Shown piece after piece: positions 17,801 to 20,043 of a stretch of DNA of 20,043 nucleotides (position 1 is the first letter of the stretch; every line of letters starts with the position of its first letter). Source of the DNA: Elysia marginata (Eukaryota > Mollusca > Gastropoda > Plakobranchidae); NCBI GenBank assembly GCA_019649035.1, contig BMAT01007728.1:96976-117018 (forward strand). The letters are read 5' to 3'. The notes beneath the pieces are model-generated. The model saw only the letters and a list, made by a program, of their open reading frames with translations, was not told the DNA's origin and did not search any database. The translations under genes were made by a program, and so were the position numbers.

Positions 17801-19877
17801 CACGAGACCTATTCAGTATTCTGCATCTTCTGTCAAAGGCAGGAAGACGCATCTGCACTTTAAAAAGAACATTTCGTTGGAGCAAATAGACATGATCAAA
17901 AGGCCTTAAAGTAAATGTCAGCAAGTTTTTAGCAGTTTACTTAAAATTGTTAAAAAGTGTCAATCTTTTTTCTGATGCTGCAATATTCCTGTCTGATAAA
18001 ATAAAACTAAAACAGACGACAGTGACCTCTGACCTCTCTAGCCCTCTCTCTGTGTTTCTGGACCTGCATGAGGAGTGTAAGCTTGCTCTCTGTCGCTCGC
18101 CACGCCTCCTCCAGCTCTGAATTGTGCTGCTCAAGCTGTGTGTACACGCTGCGTAAAGACACGCACAGGCCCTCAGTAAGTTTTGGCAGTGCTGTAGCCA
18201 GCTGATCGTCTACTCCCGGGTGCTCCAGTGAAAACAAAGTCTGTTTCGTCTCTTGGAGCTTCATGGGCAGACTTGATTCCCTGAAATTATATTGAGATAG
18301 AGAAACTTACAACAAAATCAGAATCTCTAAACTTAGAAGTAAACAAAACTTAGTCCCATACTCGATACAAGCATCAGGTAACAAGGAGCATAGTCCTTAT
18401 TTTTCTTTGCACACAGCATAGGGATGCCATTGCTTCTCTCGTTGTCTTTACTTTGCTGAGTTTTATGAGACCTAGTTACCCATTAAGTGGTGGGTGGCAC
18501 TTGGGTTCAAAACCAGGACCTCATGAATAGCAAACAACTGCTTAAACGTTTCAGCCACTCTTTTTTTCTTCTTCGCCTCTTAGTTCCAGGCTAGCATAGG
18601 CTATCAAAAAAGATCTCCCACACCATCTTATCCCACAACATCTTTTTTTGTTCCTTCCATATTCTTGGGTATAATGAACATAAAAATTCAGATCACTTAC
18701 AATGCTTAAACTATGTAAGATTTATCTAATACCAACATTAGCAGGAAACACTATCTTTTAAACTTTGAAAATTGTGATCATTTTTCTAAGTTAAGAACTT
18801 AGCAAAATCAGTTTGTACAATAACTTCAATTTTGGGTTTTACCTTTTTTATTTTATATTTTAAGTTCAAGCCACCCAGGGCAATTCAAACTGTTTTGCAA
18901 GCATGGAGGGCCAATGAATCTGATTCTGAACCCCCCCCCCCCCACACACACACAAAATATTTATAGGCCTATACATATAAATATATAAATAGGCCTACCT
19001 GTGAGACATCTTTTATTTATAATACATGAAAAAAAAAGAATAATGGTCTGAGCAAATCTCTCCCAATATATATCTTAACTCATACATAATACACCGAATC
19101 CTAGGGTAAAAAAAAATATGAGAAAGGTTTGCTACCAACAGAAAGCAACAACCACCCATGAACAACACAGGGTAAACCCACGAATGAATCATCTGGAATT
19201 TTTCCGTGAGGTCGGCCAACAGCTGCTGTAACTGGCTTGAGGTGTGTCCGTCCGTATCGTACTCTTGGAGGAGCTCAACTCTGTCGCGGAAGCTTGGGAG
19301 TTGGGACAATAACCTTTGCCCTGACCTAATGCACTGAATGACCACCTAGATAAAAGGAATATAACAAAATATGGATGTTTTTTACCTTATGTTTTAAAGC
19401 TGACAGAGATATGTAAAAGACAAAGAAAAAATCATTGTAAAAGAAACCTTTATAAAAGAGACAAGAGAGAAAGGATTAAAACGGAACAGAGTTAGAAAGG
19501 ATAACGAAAAGCAAAAGCATGTTAGAGTCAACGCTGCAATTGATCTCCATGGATATAAACTAAACACCAACTTTGGCAAAAAAATTGAGATATGTGCAAG
19601 TCCTTATAATATATAATTGTCCCAATGGAAAAAAAAAAATCAAATTAACTGAAAATGACTTTAAGTAACTTCAACTTAAGTATAGTTGACTGTATTATAA
19701 CTAAAAAGAAAATGTATTGTTATTTGATGCACATGTATATGTAGCATTTAGGAAACTTACCTTATAAAGCTGCATGTAAGCTTGGTGATTGTACTGAAGA
19801 GTTCCAGAGAAATCTAGAGTGAGTTGACCTAAGTCGACATGAGCATGGAGTTCTTGAAGAGTCTTTAATAGCACCAC
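5771..19877 (-). CDS. Multi-exon gene, 3' part: SEC14/CRAL-TRIO plus spectrin-repeat protein with long disordered tail
   Basis: Eleven exons join as 19877-19761, 19345-19182, 18280-18034, 16276-16100, 14477-14280, 13283-13136, 11494-11359, 10154-7671, 6720-6639, 6445-6208 and 5829-5771, with GT...AG borders and phases that agree throughout. They give 1349 residues plus a TAA stop; the N terminus is beyond the right edge. Residues 1-39 match the end of a SEC14/CRAL-TRIO domain; residues 40 to about 430 are helical, spectrin-repeat-like; about 430-1225 are low-complexity; the rest is a short acidic C terminus. SEC14 followed by spectrin repeats is the layout of SESTD1, MCF2/DBL, PLEKHG4 and TRIO/kalirin. 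These are phosphoinositide- or Rho-signalling proteins at membranes or the cytoskeleton, so a scaffold role there is inferred. No DH/PH domain is seen after the repeats. The family call is tentative; no gene symbol is justified. Confidence 0.8.
5830..6207 (-). other. Intron 10/11
   Basis: 378 bp, AT-rich, no coding frame of note. It includes CAGGGATGCC near 5879-5888, a word that recurs in other introns. Confidence 0.65.
6208..6445 (-). CDS. Exon 10 in window: acidic C-terminal region
   Basis: Starts after TTTTTATCAG and ends AAGG|GTTGGT, phase 0 to 1. Encodes SEEKRQLKGREF, then a Ser/Gly/Glu-rich stretch (VSALSTSSEGGEAG) ending in SEDLEK. A second GT six bases further (TTG|GTATCT) would put a stop codon across the junction; reading through the intron also stops after eight codons. 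Confidence 0.78.
6639..6720 (-). CDS. Exon 9 in window: short helical exon
   Basis: 82 bp, phase 2 to 0, acceptor CTTAACAG, donor CTGGAG|GTAAAA. Encodes LSLEAEQEYISQEDVAQSLR then NTQRILE, an acidic amphipathic helix. Supported mainly by splice sites and phase. Confidence 0.75.
6721..7670 (-). other. Intron 8/9
   Basis: 950 bp, AT-rich. Short open frames here are chance. It contains the TIR-like repeat at 7505-7642 and a sequence at about 7435-7452 (GGGATAAAATTGGTTATA) similar to 5221-5238 in the flank. Confidence 0.7.
7505..7642 (+). mobile_element. Short TIR-like repeat, copy 1
   Basis: Starts CAGTGGAATCCTCATGAAGT and ends ATTTAGACTTGACTG, an imperfect reverse complement of the start. The interior (CCCATTTTGTACTTCTTCAT from 7552) matches a second copy at 13423 onward. 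Structure suggests a non-autonomous DNA element (MITE) with CAGTGGAA-type ends as in pogo-like transposons, but the class is inference and no clear TA target duplication is seen. Confidence 0.5.
7671..10154 (-). CDS. Exon 8 in window: 828-codon exon encoding a disordered Ser/Gly/Arg-rich tail
   Basis: One uninterrupted 2484-bp exon after TTGTGGTTCTAG and before AACAG|GTGAGA, phase 2 to 2. Its first 35 residues complete the last helix (RLLQAVVAWKFELFG). The rest is rich in Ser, Gly, Arg, Pro and Asn with no globular domain recognised. One stretch near exon residues 397-430 (DPYDSIVTRIREI, then SAEKLQKVSDLISKS) looks helical. Short Ser motifs recur: SKSVDF, STIDL, KSMEDLSS, HSMSDV, MSMQDLSS and RKRSVDLS, several with Arg/Lys upstream as in basophilic kinase or 14-3-3 sites. 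The frames on the opposite strand here are shadows. Confidence 0.88.
10757..10801. repeat. Inverted repeat, 13-bp perfect stem, 19-base loop
   Basis: CACATTTTTCAAA (10757-10769) and TTTGAAAAATGTG (10789-10801) are exact reverse complements. It lies in an intron of the minus-strand gene about 150 bp from the orphan 3' tail. Confidence 0.75.
10958..11010 (+). mobile_element. Orphan SINE/LINE 3' tail
   Basis: TGTAAAGTGCTTTGAGTTGT followed by GCCGCCATATAAATGTTATT matches the tails of the two SINE copies nearby (TAAAGCGCTT...TTAGGCGCT) and a widespread type of SINE/LINE 3' end. No head is recognisable, so it is a truncated copy. Confidence 0.5.
11359..11494 (-). CDS. Exon 7 in window: spectrin-like helices
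   Basis: Phase 1 to 2, acceptor AATGTGACAG, strong donor TTGAG|GTAAGT. The split codon gives DWAGAVRAFLSRHPPPRQEH, then a basic helix LVDKRLKAQARSLALR. Both junctions keep the frame, so this short exon inside a 2.8-kb stretch of introns is well supported. Confidence 0.8.
11495..13135 (-). other. Intron 6/7
   Basis: 1641 bp, strongly AT-rich. Apart from a small GC patch near 12463-12486 (TCGCCGGTGGCGAGGCAAG) I see no repeat or coding sequence in it. Confidence 0.6.
13136..13283 (-). CDS. Exon 6 in window: spectrin-like helix
   Basis: Starts after TTTTCTCAG and ends ACTG|GTTAGT, phase 0 to 1. Encodes ALSWYKKVLKFIPETLLERC, continuing the helix from exon 5 (LLFEK joined to ALSWYKK), where the Trp again fits helix A of a spectrin repeat. 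The rest includes a Ser/Glu-rich turn (SELVAYSESQ). Confidence 0.8.
13395..13516 (+). mobile_element. Short TIR-like repeat, copy 2
   Basis: The stretch CCCATTTTGTATTTCGTCAT (13423 on), the middle (ATTTTTTTGCCCTTGAGATA) and the end GGATTCCATTG (13501-13511) align with copy 1. The end is the reverse complement of the TGGAATCC that opens copy 1, supporting inverted termini. The left end is degenerate or truncated. Confidence 0.5.
13955..14247 (-). mobile_element. tRNA-derived SINE, copy 1
   Basis: On the minus strand the head reads TGTCTAGTGGTAGCTACTAA, resembling a tRNA A box, followed by GGGTTTTAACCC, a B-box-like sequence. A central stretch (plus-strand TCACTGCCTATAGTCAG at 14084-14100) and the tail AAAGCACCCAGAGTG...AATAGGCACT are shared with the copy at 14765-15072. 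Not a functional tRNA: there is no clean acceptor stem. It has the same orientation as the host gene. Confidence 0.7.
14280..14477 (-). CDS. Exon 5 in window: spectrin-like repeat
   Basis: 66 codons, phase 0 in and out, with a strong polypyrimidine tract and CACAG acceptor and a GAGAAG|GTTTGT donor. Encodes SSESLQSVTTALGRRRNSV, with a basophilic RRRNS site, then a helix ending in NVHIFHLLFEK. A SINE begins about 35 bases downstream of the donor. Confidence 0.82.
14765..15072 (-). mobile_element. tRNA-derived SINE, copy 2
   Basis: The minus-strand head contains GTGGTCTAGAACTAGTAGCA and a B-box-like GGGTTTGAGCTC. The centre repeats TCACTGCCTATAGTCAG (plus strand 14902-14918), and the end reads TAAAGCGCTTAGAGTGGATT then AGGCGCTGTATAAA. 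Same order, spacing and orientation as copy 1, but clearly diverged from it, so these are two old insertions of one family. Confidence 0.7.
15314..15354 (+). mobile_element. Orphan SINE/LINE 3' tail with ATT-type end
   Basis: TTTTAGGCACTATACAAATG followed by TATTACTGTTATTATCATT looks like the terminal part of the same tail type, ending in a degenerate ATT repeat. No head is recognisable. Confidence 0.45.
16100..16276 (-). CDS. Exon 4 in window: spectrin-like repeat
   Basis: 59 codons, phase 0 in and out, between a TTTCAG acceptor and AAG|GTATAC donor. The pattern QPLLQEHPIVGRTLSQAEL followed by HEPAKELLSQATEIL matches the helix A to helix B turn of spectrin repeats in the MCF2/TRIO group (LLxxHPxxGxTLxxAExL). 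GC content is well above the flanking introns. Confidence 0.85.
17209..17515. repeat. CTAG-dense low-complexity patch
   Basis: Eleven CTAG tetramers occur in 307 bp, against about one expected by chance. Words such as TCTAGA, AGATCT and ACTAGT recur, and TCTAGTCATTCTA occurs twice (17457-17469 and 17502-17514). Confidence 0.65.
17616..17700. repeat. Degenerate 28-bp tandem repeat, about three units
   Basis: Units start at 17616, 17644 and 17673, each beginning TAYGGAT and ending GGAAA. Units 1 and 2 differ at 5 of 28 positions; unit 3 is more diverged in its middle. Confidence 0.65.
18034..18280 (-). CDS. Exon 3 in window: spectrin-like helices
   Basis: Begins after ATAATTTCAG and ends GAGAG|GTCAGA. 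Encodes a coiled-coil-like stretch including LRSVYTQLEQHNSELEEAW, with the tryptophan at the start of a helix as in helix A of spectrin repeats. The junction to the next exon gives an uninterrupted helix (RERARE joined to IEHKICQHYQ), which supports this donor over the alternative GTCACT eight bases downstream. Confidence 0.8.
18395..18565 (-). mobile_element. tRNA-derived SINE, second family
   Basis: On the minus strand GAGTGGCTGAAACGTTTAAG (A-box region, plus 18541-18560) is followed by CCTGGTTTTGAACCCAAG (B-box region, plus 18501-18518) at tRNA-like spacing. The following body shares no obvious sequence with the other SINE family here. The left end is uncertain. It has the same orientation as the host gene. 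Confidence 0.6.
18931..18954. repeat. Poly-C and AC microsatellite
   Basis: Thirteen C residues followed by an (AC)5-6 run; a simple-sequence tract. Confidence 0.9.
19182..19345 (-). CDS. Exon 2 in window: first spectrin-like repeat
   Basis: Starts after TTTTATCTAG and encodes a helical, Leu/Gln-rich stretch (RSGQRLLSQLPSFRDRVELL, then SSQLQQLLADLTEKFQMIHS). The phase needed by the next exon requires a donor at ATTC|GTGGGT, which is weak. The frame also stays open downstream, so the 3' border is the least certain of the model, and a further exon between this and the next cannot be excluded. Confidence 0.65.
19346..19760 (-). other. Intron 1/2
   Basis: 415 bp, AT-rich; I see no repeat or coding sequence in it. 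Confidence 0.6.
19761..19877 (-). CDS. Exon 1 in window: end of SEC14/CRAL-TRIO domain
   Basis: 39 codons, phase 0 at both ends. It follows a CAG acceptor and ends at TATAAG|GTAAGT. The peptide DLGQLTLDFSGTLQYNH fits the C-terminal pattern QLTxxFxGxLxYxH of SEC14 domains in the SESTD1/MCF2/TRIO group. The first 27 bases of the exon belong to a 65-bp unit that is duplicated immediately upstream. Earlier exons of the SEC14 domain are outside the window. Confidence 0.8.
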
Positions 19878-19980
19878 CTGGTTCATAAACAATGGAAAGT
19901 TTGCTTCAAAACTAGTTCTTGTAGAATCTTTAAAAGAACCACTTGGACCAAAAATATATGAAAGTTTGATCGAAAATTCG
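19851..19980. repeat. Diverged 65-bp tandem duplication across a splice acceptor
   Basis: 19851-19915 and 19916-19980 align without gaps at 48 of 65 positions. The first unit spans the first 27 coding bases of exon 1 and its acceptor; the second lies in the upstream intron. The acceptor CAG of the working unit is CAA in the other. A weak third unit may begin at 19992. Confidence 0.75.
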
Positions 19981-20043
19981 CACAATAGTCATTCTTGTTC
20001 CAATATACAAATACAACCAGAAAATTTCAAACAGTTTGAAAAT

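Larger units (their letters stand above)
16277..18033 (-). other. Intron 3/4
   Basis: 1757 bp. It contains a GC patch near 16668-16730, a CTAG-dense patch (17209-17515) and a 28-bp tandem repeat (17616-17700). No coding sequence fits the gene model. Confidence 0.65.
18281..19181 (-). other. Intron 2/3
   Basis: 901 bp. It contains a tRNA-headed SINE (about 18395-18565) and a C13-(AC)n run at 18931-18954. A missed short exon here cannot be excluded because the donor of exon 2 is weak. Confidence 0.55.

Noticed and set aside
1..20043. CRISPR arrays, operons, ribosome binding sites
   Set aside because: The sequence is eukaryotic in structure; no regularly spaced repeats or bacterial signals were seen.

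Overview
The window looks like animal nuclear DNA. It is AT-rich, with short GC-richer coding blocks bounded by GT...AG splice sites, and it carries tRNA-derived SINEs and a non-LTR (LINE) retrotransposon. The style of the LINE ORF1 protein, the SINE structure and the CTAG-rich filler DNA suggest a lophotrochozoan, possibly a gastropod mollusc. That assignment is inference; no species marker is visible.

Layout. Positions 1 to about 1615 hold the 5' end of a non-LTR retrotransposon on the minus strand: a GC-rich 5' UTR followed by a gag-like ORF1 with three CCHC zinc knuckles. The element runs off the left edge. From about 1616 to 5770 there is no gene. This AT-rich stretch probably includes the 3' UTR and downstream flank of the next gene, and it contains two clear inverted repeats.

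From 5771 to 19877 the minus strand carries the 3' part of one large gene, in eleven coding exons I could join with all reading phases agreeing (4050 bp, 1349 residues plus stop). The upstream exons lie beyond the right edge. The first exon encodes what looks like the C-terminal end of a SEC14/CRAL-TRIO domain (DLGQLTLDFSGTLQYNH). Six exons of spectrin-repeat-like helices follow, then one 2.48-kb exon encoding a largely disordered Ser/Gly/Arg-rich tail, then three short terminal exons. The order SEC14 then spectrin repeats is known from SESTD1, MCF2/DBL, PLEKHG4 and TRIO/kalirin proteins. I see no DH or PH domain in the remaining coding exons, so the protein is closer in layout to SESTD1 with an added long tail. 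No orthologue could be named with confidence.

The introns hold most of the repeats. There are two copies of one SINE family (about 13955-14247 and 14765-15072), a different tRNA-headed SINE (about 18395-18565), orphan SINE/LINE-type 3' tails, and two copies of a short TIR-like element. There is also a CTAG-dense patch, a 28-bp tandem repeat and a diverged 65-bp tandem duplication that covers a splice acceptor. No plus-strand gene, RNA gene or CRISPR array could be supported. The LINE and the host gene are independent; the other repeats are passengers in introns or flanks.
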